Positions 19,960 through 28,630 of a stretch of DNA of 64,000 nt are shown one piece after another. Within the stretch, counting starts at the first letter, position 1; each line of letters starts with the position of its first letter. Made by a program: the position numbers and the translations under genes. The notes under the pieces are model-generated. The model saw only the letters and a list, made by a program, of their open reading frames with translations. It was not told the origin of the DNA and did no database searches. Source of the stretch: Vreelandella neptunia (GTDB lineage: Bacteria; Pseudomonadota; Gammaproteobacteria; Pseudomonadales; Halomonadaceae); the NCBI RefSeq assembly GCF_034479615.1, contig NZ_CP140255.1, positions 2,046,001-2,110,000 of the forward strand, given 5' to 3'.

Positions 19960-21594
19960 ATGGCGCCCAAACTACCTCCTCAGCCACCGCTGCAACATAG
20001 CACCACGGCCGTCGCCGATGGGCAGTCCCATGGACATGCTGCGCCGCCGAAAGGCATTTTTCGCTGGCTACTGACCACCAATCATAAAGAGATTGGCACC
20101 CTTTATTTGATTTTTTCGCTAACCATGTTTTTCATCGGTGGGATATTCGCCCTCGTGGTTAGGGCGGAACTTTTCCAGCCCGGGCTGCAACTGGTTGAAC
20201 CTGAATTTTTCAACCAGATGACCACCATGCATGGCTTGATTATGGTGTTTGCTGCGGTAATGCCTGCTTTTACCGGCTTAGCCAACTGGATGATACCGCT
20301 ACAGATTGGCGCGCCAGATATGGCGTTACCGCGACTGAATAACTTCAGCTTTTGGCTTCTTCCTGTTTCATTCACATTGCTACTTTCAACGCTACTTATG
20401 CCTGGCGGCGGCCCTAATTTTGGTTGGACGTTTTATGCGCCGCTGTCAACGAATTTTGCTCCACCTTCGACAACCTTCTTTATTCTTGCGTTACATATTG
20501 CCGGTATTAGTTCCATTCTTGGTGCCATCAACATCATCGCGACCATTTTAAATATGCGTGCGCCTGGTATGCGTTTAATGGATATGCCGCTATTCGTATG
20601 GACATGGCTAATTACCGCTTTCCTATTAATTGCGGTAATGCCGGTGCTAGCGGGTGTTATCACGATGATGTTGATGGATATCAACTTTGGCACTAGCTTC
20701 TTTGACGCAGCAGGCGGTGGGGATCCAGTGTTGTTCCAGCATCTATTCTGGTTCTTTGGGCATCCCGAAGTATACATCATGATTCTGCCCGCCTTTGGGA
20801 TTGTTTCAGCGATCATCCCCACCTTCGCGCGTAAGCCTCTGTTTGGTTACGCTTCCATGGTGTACGCCACGGCGGCCATTGCACTGCTGTCATTTTTAGT
20901 CTGGGCACACCATATGTTTATAGTGGGTCTACCTTTGGTGGCAGAGCTGTTTTTCATGTATTCCACCATGCTGATCGCTGTGCCAACCGGCGTGAAGGTA
21001 TTTAACTGGGTAACCACACTGTTTCGTGGCTCGATTAGTTTTGAATCGCCGATGCTATTTGCTCTGGCCTTCGTGGTGCTGTTTACCATTGGTGGTTTTT
21101 CAGGGCTTATGCTGGCGATCGCGCCGGCAGATTTTCAGTATCACGATACCTACTTTGTCGTTGCCCACTTCCACTATGTGTTAGTCCCGGGGGCGATCTT
21201 TGCGATTATGGCGGGGGTCTATTACTGGCTGCCTAAATGGACCGGGCATTACCCTAATGAGAAGCTGGCCCAGTGGCACTTCTGGTTCTCGATTATTGGT
21301 GTCAATCTAACTTTCTTCCCAATGCACTTTGCGGGCTTGGCGGGAATGCCGCGGCGGATCCCTGACTACGCCCTTCAGTTTGCGGACTTTAATTTACTCT
21401 CAAGCATCGGTGCCTTCTTCTTTGGCGCATCTCAGTTGCTATTTGTGTTGGGCGTCATACTTTGCGTGCGCGGCGGCAAAAAAGCGCCAGCAAAAGCCTG
21501 GGAGGGTGCAGAGGATTTAGAGTGGACAGTGCCTAGTCCAGCACCACTGCACACGTTTGAAGAACCACCAGTGTTTCACCGTACGTCTCATTAA
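19960..21594 (+). CDS. coxA: cytochrome c oxidase subunit I
   Basis: A 544-residue catalytic subunit with 12 predicted transmembrane helices. Signature residues are visible: the low-spin heme histidine in [11 protein letters not shown], the CuB/cross-link motif [19 protein letters not shown], and [15 protein letters not shown] with the remaining heme histidines. The K-pathway helix contains [13 protein letters not shown]. The start is set at 19960, where GGAGAG lies upstream; the TTG four codons earlier falls inside that ribosome-binding region. It reduces oxygen to water and pumps protons. Confidence 0.98.
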   Translation: MAPKLPPQPPLQHSTTAVADGQSHGHAAPPKGIFRWLLTTNHKEIGTLYLIFSLTMFFIGGIFALVVRAELFQPGLQLVEPEFFNQMTTMHGLIMVFAAVMPAFTGLANWMIPLQIGAPDMALPRLNNFSFWLLPVSFTLLLSTLLMPGGGPNFGWTFYAPLSTNFAPPSTTFFILALHIAGISSILGAINIIATILNMRAPGMRLMDMPLFVWTWLITAFLLIAVMPVLAGVITMMLMDINFGTSFFDAAGGGDPVLFQHLFWFFGHPEVYIMILPAFGIVSAIIPTFARKPLFGYASMVYATAAIALLSFLVWAHHMFIVGLPLVAELFFMYSTMLIAVPTGVKVFNWVTTLFRGSISFESPMLFALAFVVLFTIGGFSGLMLAIAPADFQYHDTYFVVAHFHYVLVPGAIFAIMAGVYYWLPKWTGHYPNEKLAQWHFWFSIIGVNLTFFPMHFAGLAGMPRRIPDYALQFADFNLLSSIGAFFFGASQLLFVLGVILCVRGGKKAPAKAWEGAEDLEWTVPSPAPLHTFEEPPVFHRTSH

Positions 21595-21635
21595 GATGGC
21601 ATAAACCACACGGGTCATTGGGCCTAAGAGGTATT

Positions 21636-22307
21636 ATGGACGATCAAGAGCAGGCCAGCGTGGGAGTGCGCCGCACGGTCATTAGGACAGTCGCCGTACT
21701 GGTCGGTATGTTCGGGTTTGCCTTTGCTTTAGTGCCGCTTTATGACGTTTTTTGTCAAATTACCGGCATTAACGGCAAAGTGGATGCCACAGCTCAAAGC
21801 ATTGTGCATGAGGAGGTGGATGAATCGCGTTATATAAACGTGCAATTTATTACCCGGGGCAGCCCAGGCCTGCCGTGGCAGATGAGCGTTGAAATGCGCC
21901 AGATGAGCGTGCATCCAGGCCAAATGGCGGAAGTCGATTTTACTTTTACCAATAATAGTCCCAGTGAAAGCTGGGGGCGGGCAGTACCTAGCGTGTCTCC
22001 CTCTACTGCCACCACACATTTACGCAAAATCAGCTGTTTTTGCTTTCAAGAGCAACACTTGCAGGGTGATGAGCGTTTAACTATTCCTTTGGTATTCCAG
22101 TTATCTCGTGATCTACCTACAGATATTAATACCATTACGCTGGTATATACCCTGTATCCGGTCGAGCATACGATTCAAAGCGCTTCACTAGATAACATGC
22201 TTAATCATAGTTCTAAGAACAGTTCTAAGAACAGTACTAAGAGCGATCTCCAGATCTATCTCAAAAACGATCCCAAAAACAATAAAGCGGCGGGAGAAGC
22301 GATATGA
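21636..22307 (+). CDS. ctaG: cytochrome c oxidase assembly protein CtaG/Cox11
   Basis: A 223-residue copper chaperone that inserts CuB into subunit I. One N-terminal transmembrane helix (about residues 15-35) anchors a periplasmic domain. The copper motif CFCFQEQ has C134 and C136. Unusual is the C-terminus: after the normal domain there is a hydrophilic tail encoded by three near-identical 12-bp units (22209-22244), giving SSKN-SSKN-STKS. The start at 21636 has AAGAGGT just upstream. The stop overlaps the coxC start (ATGA). Confidence 0.94.
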   Translation: MDDQEQASVGVRRTVIRTVAVLVGMFGFAFALVPLYDVFCQITGINGKVDATAQSIVHEEVDESRYINVQFITRGSPGLPWQMSVEMRQMSVHPGQMAEVDFTFTNNSPSESWGRAVPSVSPSTATTHLRKISCFCFQEQHLQGDERLTIPLVFQLSRDLPTDINTITLVYTLYPVEHTIQSASLDNMLNHSSKNSSKNSTKSDLQIYLKNDPKNNKAAGEAI

Positions 22308-23164
22308 GCAGTGGTAGCTATTATGTTCCGGCGAGTAGCCGATGGCCTGTTCTCGGCTCGGTTGCCTTAGGCGCCATGATGGTCGGCACGGGTATTAAAC
22401 TCGTTTACGACACCGGGCTACCGCTGGTGTTAATCGGCGTGGTGGGCATTCTTGCGGTGATGGGGCTCTGGTTCCGTGACGTCATTAGTGAGTCTCGTGG
22501 TGGGCTTTATGACGAGCAGATGGATCGCTCATTTCGCTGGGGGATGGGCTGGTTTATTTTTTCGGAAGTAATGTTTTTTGCCGCCTTTTTTGGCGCGCTG
22601 TTTTATGTACGCATGTTTGCTATTCCATGGTTAGGTGGTGAGGGGGCAAAAGGTGTTTCTGCATTACTGTGGCCCGATTTTGTCGCCACGTGGCCTTTGC
22701 TAAATCCACCAGACACATCCATTGCCGGCCCTGAACAAGTCTTTAGCCCGTGGCAACTGCCTCTCGTCAATACGCTGATTTTGATAACTTCCAGCATCAC
22801 GCTCACCGTTGCTCACGAAGCTTTAAAAGTGGGTGACCGGAAAACATGCCGCAACTGGTTAACGGGAACTGTGCTATTGGGTTGCTGCTTTATCATGATC
22901 CAGGGTATCGAATATTACGAGGCCTACGCCCATTACGGCATTACCTTGGAAGCCGGGATTTTCGGAGCCACATTCTTTATTTTAACCGGCTTTCATGGTG
23001 TGCACGTGATTATCGGCACGCTGATTTTAGCCGCTATGCTGGTACGCATTATAAAGGGGCACTTTGGCGACGAAAACCATTTCGGTTTTGAGGCTTCTTG
23101 CTGGTATTGGCACTTTGTTGATGTGGTGTGGGTTGGGCTGTTTATTTTTGTCTACGTCTTATAA
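22304..23164 (+). CDS. coxC: cytochrome c oxidase subunit III
   Basis: A 286-residue membrane protein with seven predicted transmembrane helices. Subunit III motifs are clear: RWGMGWFIFSEVMFFAAFFGALFY, GITLEAGIFGATFFILTGFHGVHVIIGT and FEASCWYWHFVDVVWVGLF at the C-terminus. The start overlaps ctaG by 4 bp. Its stop lies 5 bp from the end of the reverse-strand DUF2909 gene. Confidence 0.97.
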   Translation: MSSGSYYVPASSRWPVLGSVALGAMMVGTGIKLVYDTGLPLVLIGVVGILAVMGLWFRDVISESRGGLYDEQMDRSFRWGMGWFIFSEVMFFAAFFGALFYVRMFAIPWLGGEGAKGVSALLWPDFVATWPLLNPPDTSIAGPEQVFSPWQLPLVNTLILITSSITLTVAHEALKVGDRKTCRNWLTGTVLLGCCFIMIQGIEYYEAYAHYGITLEAGIFGATFFILTGFHGVHVIIGTLILAAMLVRIIKGHFGDENHFGFEASCWYWHFVDVVWVGLFIFVYVL

Positions 23165-23169
23165 CGGCA

Positions 23170-23361
23170 TTAGCCTAACTGGCCCGACCAATAGCCGAAA
23201 ATAATGAGGGCCATGAGCAGACAGGCTAATCCAATTCTCCATTTGAGAGAGAGTAATAGGCGGCGGGAAGAGACGTTATCTCTAATCAGGAAAATGGCGC
23301 CTGCGGCCAAGCTGATAACCATCGCAATAAACACGGCGGCAATGAGTAGTTGTAACCACAT
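23170..23361 (-). CDS. DUF2909 twin-transmembrane protein
   Basis: A 63-residue protein with two transmembrane helices (about 4-27 and 43-60) and a short basic loop (SSRRLLLSLKWR). This is the DUF2909 pattern, a small family often embedded in cytochrome c oxidase loci. GAGAGGG lies nine bases before the ATG, supporting a real gene. It is encoded against the direction of the cluster. Its start codon (23359-23361, complement) overlaps the surf1 start (23360-23362), and its whole length separates coxC from surf1. Function unknown; an oxidase-related role is inferred from context. Confidence 0.78.
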   Translation of the reverse strand: MWLQLLIAAVFIAMVISLAAGAIFLIRDNVSSRRLLLSLKWRIGLACLLMALIIFGYWSGQLG

Positions 23362-24079
23362 GATGAATCCCTCTCGACAATGGCGTTTTTATGGTTGGTA
23401 TCTGTTTTGGAGTTTGCTGGTGGCGTTAGGTATTAGTTTAGGACTATGGCAGTGGGAACGGGCAGATGACAAGCGATTAGCCATCGCCGTTCGCGATGCT
23501 GCCCCTGCCTTAGTGCAGCCTACCGAGCAGCCAGCGCAAGGCGCCCAGGTAACGTTGCGTGGGCAGTATTTGGCGGAGCAAACGCTCTATTTGGATAATC
23601 GCGTTGTAGACGGAAGAGTGGGGGTGGCCGTACTAACCCCGCTGCGTGATAGTTTCGGTCAGCTTTGGCTGGTACAGCGTGGCTTCTCAGCCACCGGGCC
23701 GCGTCGCGAAACGCCGCAGACAGCTACGCCCAATGGTACGGTCGAAGTGATAGGCGAGTGGCAGGAGGTTCAGTCCGGCGGGCCGCTATACGGCGAAAAT
23801 AGAGAAGGGGTAAGGCTACAGCAGCTTAGCCTTGAACCCTGGCACGATTCGCTAGGCGCGTTTAGTTACCCAGGCTGGTTGCACGCCAGCGAAGGCGATG
23901 GAGTCTTGACCCCATGGTGGGAGGCCAATGTGATGCCGCCCAGTCGGCATATGGGCTATGCCTTTCAGTGGTGGGGGCTGGCACTGGCGGCCTTGATAGT
24001 TATGTTTATTGGCGGATATAAACTGCGTCGCGACGGCGCTGATAAAAAAGTGTTAGTTAATAAAAATAAACAGAGGTGA
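23360..24079 (+). CDS. SURF1 family oxidase assembly protein
   Basis: About 239 residues. One transmembrane helix at each end (about 8-27 and 194-213) with a periplasmic domain between is the SURF1 topology. Family segments include LGLWQWERADDK, GQYLAEQTLYLDNR and MGYAFQWWGLALAALIVMF. SURF1 helps place heme A in subunit I. Two adjacent ATGs (23360 and 23363) are possible starts. Longer open reading frame upstream would run antisense through the DUF2909 gene and is not needed. The stop overlaps an in-frame GTG of the next gene. Confidence 0.9.
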   Translation: MMNPSRQWRFYGWYLFWSLLVALGISLGLWQWERADDKRLAIAVRDAAPALVQPTEQPAQGAQVTLRGQYLAEQTLYLDNRVVDGRVGVAVLTPLRDSFGQLWLVQRGFSATGPRRETPQTATPNGTVEVIGEWQEVQSGGPLYGENREGVRLQQLSLEPWHDSLGAFSYPGWLHASEGDGVLTPWWEANVMPPSRHMGYAFQWWGLALAALIVMFIGGYKLRRDGADKKVLVNKNKQR

Positions 24080-24084
24080 AAAGT

Positions 24085-24594
24085 ATGCAGGACGCCAGAT
24101 ATATTCGCCGTCAGCGGCTCAAGCTAATCCTTATTTTTGTCGTTTTTGCGGCGCCCATGGTGGCTGCTTGGGGAATGGTCGAGTTACGCATCGGTATTCC
24201 AGATCGCCATACCGCTCACGGAAATGTGGAGCTGGAATTGCCCATGCTTGACGAATGGCCTTTAACAACAGCGGCGGTCAATAACCAAGAGGAGTGGATA
24301 TTGGCCTTTGACTGTGCTCAGCAGTGCGAACAACGTAAGGACGAGTTTTGGCGTTTACACCGTGCTTTAGGGCGCGAGGCGCCGAGGTTGACCCGTTTAC
24401 GGATTGGCGGGGATCCCGAACCACTACCAGGAGAAACGACCAGCGAATGGCAACACTTGCCCCCGTGGCATCAAGCCAATTCGGTTTGGTTGTTTGACCC
24501 AATGGGGCGACCAGCACTGGCCTTTGAGGCCAACGTAGCCACTAAGTATGTGCTTGAGGATATCCAGCATCTACTTAAAGTGAATCCTCAATAA
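24085..24594 (+). CDS. oxidase-cluster membrane protein with SCO-like CxxxC motif
   Basis: A 169-residue protein with one N-terminal transmembrane helix (about 13-31). The soluble part contains AFDCAQQCEQ, with C77 and C81 spaced as in SCO1/SenC copper chaperones (CxxxC). Near the C-terminus H129 precedes SVWLFDPMGRPAL, which resembles the SCO/thioredoxin strand that follows the third copper ligand. Overall similarity to SCO proteins is weak. A thioredoxin-like fold with a copper or thiol role in CuA assembly is my inference; similar genes between surf1 and ctaA are usually labelled hypothetical. The start at 24085 has AGAGGTG upstream; a GTG at 24076 overlaps the surf1 stop. Confidence 0.75.
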   Translation: MQDARYIRRQRLKLILIFVVFAAPMVAAWGMVELRIGIPDRHTAHGNVELELPMLDEWPLTTAAVNNQEEWILAFDCAQQCEQRKDEFWRLHRALGREAPRLTRLRIGGDPEPLPGETTSEWQHLPPWHQANSVWLFDPMGRPALAFEANVATKYVLEDIQHLLKVNPQ

Positions 24595-24626
24595 AGCGCG
24601 CTAACCTCTGCTGTTAAGGAAACGCC

Positions 24627-25679
24627 ATGCACGATTCATTTGAGCGCCGCTTGCGCTGGTTAGTGCGATTAACACTGCTCGGCACTCTGTTTACTACCGT
24701 AGTGATGCTGGTAGGCGCCTGGACACGCTTAGTCGATGCTGGTTTAGGTTGTCCTGACTGGCCAGGTTGCTACGGCAAATTATTGGTTCCCGATAATGAT
24801 CTCGCCACGCTTCGCCATCCCGATGTGCCGTTGGAGCCCTTTAAAGCGTGGGTAGAAATGGTGCATCGCTATATAGCAACGCTGCTCGGATTGGTGGTCA
24901 TTAGCGTTGTAGCCTTGGGCTGGCCGTTGCGACATCGTCGCGATTACCCGTGGCGCCTAAGCTTGATTCTGCTGGTGGTTATTTTGCTTCAGGGCGCCTT
25001 TGGTGCCTTCACTGTTACGCTCAAGCTATGGCCTCAAGTCGTTACCCTTCACCTACTGGGCGGTTTGAGTGTATTGCTGCTGTTCTTTTGGCTGCATCTT
25101 CGCTTACGCCTCGCCGTGGCGCCAAGGCCTACTAGTGAGCCTCGGCGAGTTAATGCGTGGTGGGGTGTTGCGGCATGTTTACTGGTAGTGCAATTGGCTC
25201 TCGGCGGCTGGGTGTCCAGCAATTATGCAGGCATTGCCTGCCAAGGTTTTCCTACTTGTAATGGACAGTGGATACCCACCATGGATATCAGCGAGGGTTT
25301 TCATCTCACCCAGACTGTGGGGCCCAATTACCTACATGGGCATTTACATGCCGATGCACGTACCGCGATTCAAGTGACTCATCGCCTGGGGGCATTGTTG
25401 CTTGGTGTCGGGCTAATAGCGCTATGGTGGCGTTATCGGCATTGGCAGAGTGTTGTAAGGCCGCTAGCAATTGTTGTCGGTTTGTATGCGCTGCAGGCGG
25501 CATTGGGGGTGGCCAATGTGGTGCTTTGGTTGCCGCTATGGCTGGCTCTTCTTCACACAGCAGGCGCCATTGCGCTGGCCGTCGGGCTTGTGTGGGCCTG
25601 GTGGCGTTGGCGCTACCAAGAGTCTGGCGTTTACTCAACGACGACTCATTCACCGTATAACAACGTTATCGCTCAATAA
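24627..25679 (+). CDS. ctaA: heme A synthase CtaA/Cox15
   Basis: A 350-residue membrane enzyme that oxidises the C8 methyl of heme O to give heme A. About eight transmembrane helices are predicted. Conserved histidines lie in EMVHRYIAT, TLHLLGGLS, VTHRLGALL and LLHTAGAIA. Two cysteine pairs are seen in the extracytoplasmic loops (GLGCPDWPGCYG and GIACQGFPTCNGQW). AAGGAA precedes the ATG. It is followed 14 bp later by ctaB, which makes its substrate. Confidence 0.96.
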   Translation: MHDSFERRLRWLVRLTLLGTLFTTVVMLVGAWTRLVDAGLGCPDWPGCYGKLLVPDNDLATLRHPDVPLEPFKAWVEMVHRYIATLLGLVVISVVALGWPLRHRRDYPWRLSLILLVVILLQGAFGAFTVTLKLWPQVVTLHLLGGLSVLLLFFWLHLRLRLAVAPRPTSEPRRVNAWWGVAACLLVVQLALGGWVSSNYAGIACQGFPTCNGQWIPTMDISEGFHLTQTVGPNYLHGHLHADARTAIQVTHRLGALLLGVGLIALWWRYRHWQSVVRPLAIVVGLYALQAALGVANVVLWLPLWLALLHTAGAIALAVGLVWAWWRWRYQESGVYSTTTHSPYNNVIAQ

Positions 25680-25693
25680 AAGGGAAGCATGCC

Positions 25694-26611
25694 ATGCGAA
25701 ATATAACAATGACGCTACCCACGGCAGTGCCTTCTATGGTGTGGGGCTGGAAAGAGCTGCTGGGCCTGTGCAAAATGAAAGTTGTTGCCGTTATGTTGGT
25801 GTGCACTGCCGTAGGCATGGCATTAGCCACCCCGGGCCTACCGCCATTGACGAACGTTATTCTTGGTTTAGCGGGTATCGGTTTGGCCTCTTGCGGTGCA
25901 GCAGCTTTTAACCATGTCATAGACCGCCACTTGGATGCGGTCATGACCCGAACGTCTCGCCGTCCTGTGGCAAGTAAGCGGCTGCCCGTGGCGGTTGCGC
26001 TAGGTTGGGCGTGCTTGCTTTCGGTCGCGGGTGTTGCGCTATTGGCATGGCAGGTTAACCATTTAACGGCTGCGCTAACCTTTGCTTCCTTAATTGGTTA
26101 TGCACTGATTTATACCGCTTTTTTAAAACGGGCGACACCACAAAATATCGTTATCGGCGGGGTGGCTGGTGCTGCACCGCCGCTGCTGGGATGGGTCGCT
26201 ATTACTGGGCAAATTACCCCCGAGCCTTTGCTTTTAATGCTGATTATTTTTGCCTGGACGCCACCACATTTCTGGGCGCTGGCGATTCATAAGCGCGATG
26301 ACTACGCGCGGGCAGGTATCCCTATGCTGCCTGTTACCCACGGCATTCCTTTTACACGGCTACAAATTTGGCTGTATGCATGGTTAACAGTGTTAACCAC
26401 ACTATTGCCTGTGATGATAGGTATGAGTGGCGCACTATATCTATTCATCGTGGTATGTCTTAATGCCCGCTTTATGGTCTGGAATTGGCGAGTGTGGCGT
26501 GGGCAGGATCCTGCGGCTCCCATCGGTGCGTTCTGGTTCTCGATACGCTACCTATTGGGTGTGTTCGGAGCGTTAATACTTGATCACTACGCTGCAACGC
26601 TGGTTTGGTAA
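25694..26611 (+). CDS. ctaB: protoheme IX farnesyltransferase (heme O synthase)
   Basis: A 305-residue UbiA-family prenyltransferase with about nine transmembrane helices that adds a farnesyl group to heme B. The first aspartate-rich site is NHVIDRHLDAVMTRTSRRP, and the second conserved loop is FAWTPPHFWALAIHKRDDYARAGIPMLP. AGGGAAG six bases before the ATG supports the start. It ends the oxidase cluster; no canonical SCO1/senC gene follows. Confidence 0.97.
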   Translation: MRNITMTLPTAVPSMVWGWKELLGLCKMKVVAVMLVCTAVGMALATPGLPPLTNVILGLAGIGLASCGAAAFNHVIDRHLDAVMTRTSRRPVASKRLPVAVALGWACLLSVAGVALLAWQVNHLTAALTFASLIGYALIYTAFLKRATPQNIVIGGVAGAAPPLLGWVAITGQITPEPLLLMLIIFAWTPPHFWALAIHKRDDYARAGIPMLPVTHGIPFTRLQIWLYAWLTVLTTLLPVMIGMSGALYLFIVVCLNARFMVWNWRVWRGQDPAAPIGAFWFSIRYLLGVFGALILDHYAATLVW

Positions 26612-26747
26612 TTCTGCCCAGCGAATGATCAGTGGGGCATCCATTCAGCTAGCTAAATGAAACTCAATTCTGGATGCCATTGGCATAATGGTGGTATAAG
26701 GGTGTACAATTTTCGTCAAGTAATTTATTCGCTTAATGAGGAGTTTC

Positions 26748-27215
26748 ATGAACTCAACGGTAGCGTTGGTATTACTCATCGTAGCGATTGTAGTCATTGT
26801 AGGGTTGTGTTTCTACGCATGGTCGTTACGCAAAGAGGTAGGTCGTCGAGAAGCTTATCGTCGCGATGAAGATGCTCGTGCTCAACAAAATAGCTTAGAC
26901 AACCTAGATTATGTAGCAAGCGCGCTGGTTCAGGAGCAGGTCGATATTACCGAGGGTGCCTGGCGTTGTAAGGTGCTACTTGAGATCATTGATCCTAGTT
27001 TGACGGAACGAACTGAATTTAAAGCATTTGCCGAGCATTATAGCCGCACTCAGCACTTGAATACCCATACCGCCCGTCAACAATTGTCCCCCCGAGAGCG
27101 TATGCAGGAAGACAAAGAGCGGTTGATGGTAGAAAATGAGATGCGCGATGCTGTATTAGAGTCTGCTCGGGCAGTGCTGAAATGGCGTTCCCAAGGCAGT
27201 AAAGCGCTGCATTAA
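26748..27215 (+). CDS. DUF2489 domain protein
   Basis: A 155-residue protein with one N-terminal transmembrane helix (about 4-25) and a charged cytoplasmic part (ALVQEQVDITEGAWRCKVLLE, then a helical tail). The layout fits DUF2489, a gammaproteobacterial family of unknown function. The start is placed at 26748 because GAGGAG lies just upstream; the ATG at 26736 overlaps that site. It stands alone between the oxidase cluster and the OmpA-like gene. Confidence 0.72.
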   Translation: MNSTVALVLLIVAIVVIVGLCFYAWSLRKEVGRREAYRRDEDARAQQNSLDNLDYVASALVQEQVDITEGAWRCKVLLEIIDPSLTERTEFKAFAEHYSRTQHLNTHTARQQLSPRERMQEDKERLMVENEMRDAVLESARAVLKWRSQGSKALH

Positions 27216-27548
27216 TGACTGGTTTTGAGCGGTTTAAGCCGCCCAAAAGCATAGCAAACTATTTTTTAGTGCCCATTGCGGCAATTTTGCTATGCTGAAG
27301 GATGTCGGTATTGGCAAGAAGTTGATATCTTGGCATTGTTGTCTTTCAGCGCGTAAGCGTTAATGATGGGCACACCGTCTTGTATTTACTGGGTGATGAG
27401 CATTTAGTACACAGATATTAGTATTGATAGCTTGGCGCAAAACTGGTGATACAGGACAGGCGAAAAATGGATGCTCTCGCAAATAAGAAGCATTGGACAG
27501 ATTTGGTCATTATGACCATTTCAGCATTGGATCAAGAAGGAGTCTTGC
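27216..27548 (+). other. gene-free interval before the OmpA-like gene
   Basis: A 333-bp stretch with no credible gene. A short hairpin follows the DUF2489 gene (TTTTG-A-GCGG / CCGC-C-CAAAA at about 27224-27246), without a T tail. The rest presumably holds the promoter and leader of the OmpA-like gene, but I cannot single out a strong -35/-10 pair. Confidence 0.5.
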
Positions 27549-28418
27549 ATGAAAAAATCAACGACTGGTTTGCTAATCGGTTCTGCACTGGTAGTTGGCC
27601 TTTCTGGCTGTGCCAGCTCGGCCTCACAGTCTTCCGGCCAAGCAAGCGCTAGTAGCGACCGCAGCTGGTACCAGCATCCTGCGGTATGTGGTCTGGCCGG
27701 CAGTGTTATCGGTGGCAGCATTGGCTACGCCACCAGCAGTAGTTCTGATGAAGAGAGCGGTGCTGCTACTGGTGCTGTTGCCGGCGCTGCTATCGGCGGT
27801 CTGCTATGTGCTGATCGTACGCCTGAGCCGGTTGCTCCTCAGTGCCCGAGCTATGGTGAAGTGCCTGCTGGTGTTGCAGTTGACGCCGAAGGTTGCCCGT
27901 TGGATTCTGACGGTGACGGCGTGCCGGACTACCGTGATCAGTGCCCAGGCACACCTGCTGGCGTTGAAGTGAATGCCAATGGTTGCCCGCTTGATTCCGA
28001 TAACGACGGTGTGCCTGATTACCGTGATCAGTGCCCGAATACGCCTGCTGGCGTAGAAGTGAACGCCCTGGGTTGCCCAGATAGCGTTGTGCTACGTGAA
28101 GTTAACTTCGAATTTGACTCTGCGCAGTTGACTTCCACCGCGCAGGATGTATTGAACGGTGTTGCTGAGCGTCTGGTTAGCAATCCTGATGTTCGCGTAA
28201 GCATCGAAGGACACACTGATTCACGCGGTTCTGACGAGTACAACAAAAACTTGTCACAAGAGCGTGCTCAATCTGTTGCTAACTACTTAGCAAGCCGTGG
28301 CGTTGAAGCTAACCGTATGCGTGCCGTAGGTTACGGTGAAGAGCGTCCGATCGCTTCTAACGAGACTGAAGAAGGCCGCTTCCAGAATCGTCGCGTTGAA
28401 CTGGATGAGTGGAACTAA
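27549..28418 (+). CDS. OmpA-family lipoprotein with TSP3-type repeats
   Basis: A 289-residue envelope protein. The signal peptide ends in the lipobox LSGC with C21, so it is a lipoprotein. A glycine-zipper segment follows (about 52-85, GSVIGGSIGYA and GAVAGAAIGG). Next are two calcium-binding thrombospondin type 3-like repeats (DSDGDGVPDYRDQCP and DSDNDGVPDYRDQCP, about 119-166). The C-terminal OmpA domain (about 178-289) carries NFEFDSAQL and IEGHTDSRGSDEYN, the peptidoglycan-binding residues. Likely an outer-membrane protein anchored to the cell wall. AAGGAG precedes the ATG. Confidence 0.9.
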   Translation: MKKSTTGLLIGSALVVGLSGCASSASQSSGQASASSDRSWYQHPAVCGLAGSVIGGSIGYATSSSSDEESGAATGAVAGAAIGGLLCADRTPEPVAPQCPSYGEVPAGVAVDAEGCPLDSDGDGVPDYRDQCPGTPAGVEVNANGCPLDSDNDGVPDYRDQCPNTPAGVEVNALGCPDSVVLREVNFEFDSAQLTSTAQDVLNGVAERLVSNPDVRVSIEGHTDSRGSDEYNKNLSQERAQSVANYLASRGVEANRMRAVGYGEERPIASNETEEGRFQNRRVELDEWN

Positions 28419-28482
28419 GTTTACTTATCTTCTGAGGTTTGCTGTATGGCAATAAAATGCTAGCGGTATTCCACAGGTAAAT

Positions 28483-28510
28483 AAACGGGAGGCTTATGCC
28501 TCCCGTTTTT
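28483..28510 (+). terminator. terminator after the OmpA-like gene
   Basis: AAACGGGAGGC / GCCTCCCGTTT stem with a TTAT loop and a T tail. Confidence 0.9.
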
Positions 28511-28522
28511 ATTTTAAGCCGT

Positions 28523-28558
28523 CAGCAAGTCTGCTAGTCTTGCTGCTGTTTTTGTTTT
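28523..28558 (+). terminator. terminator-like hairpin in the thrS leader
   Basis: A 7-bp perfect stem (CAGCAAG, 28523-28529, with CTTGCTG, 28539-28545) followed by CTGTTTTTGTTTT, 73 bp before the thrS start. It is either a second terminator or an attenuator of thrS; no leader peptide was seen. Confidence 0.45.
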
Positions 28559-28630
28559 GCACTCCCCAAAGACCATTGATAGCGAAATGTGATCCTTGGT
28601 ATGGATCACCACTGCGCTCAAGGAACCCGA

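Noticed and set aside
23204..23359. A 52-codon N-terminal extension of surf1
   Set aside because: It runs antisense through the DUF2909 gene; the SURF1 family begins near the ATG at 23360, just before the first transmembrane helix.
27446..27652. A 68-residue frame overlapping the start of the OmpA-like gene
   Set aside because: It has no ribosome-binding site and ends inside the well-supported lipoprotein gene.
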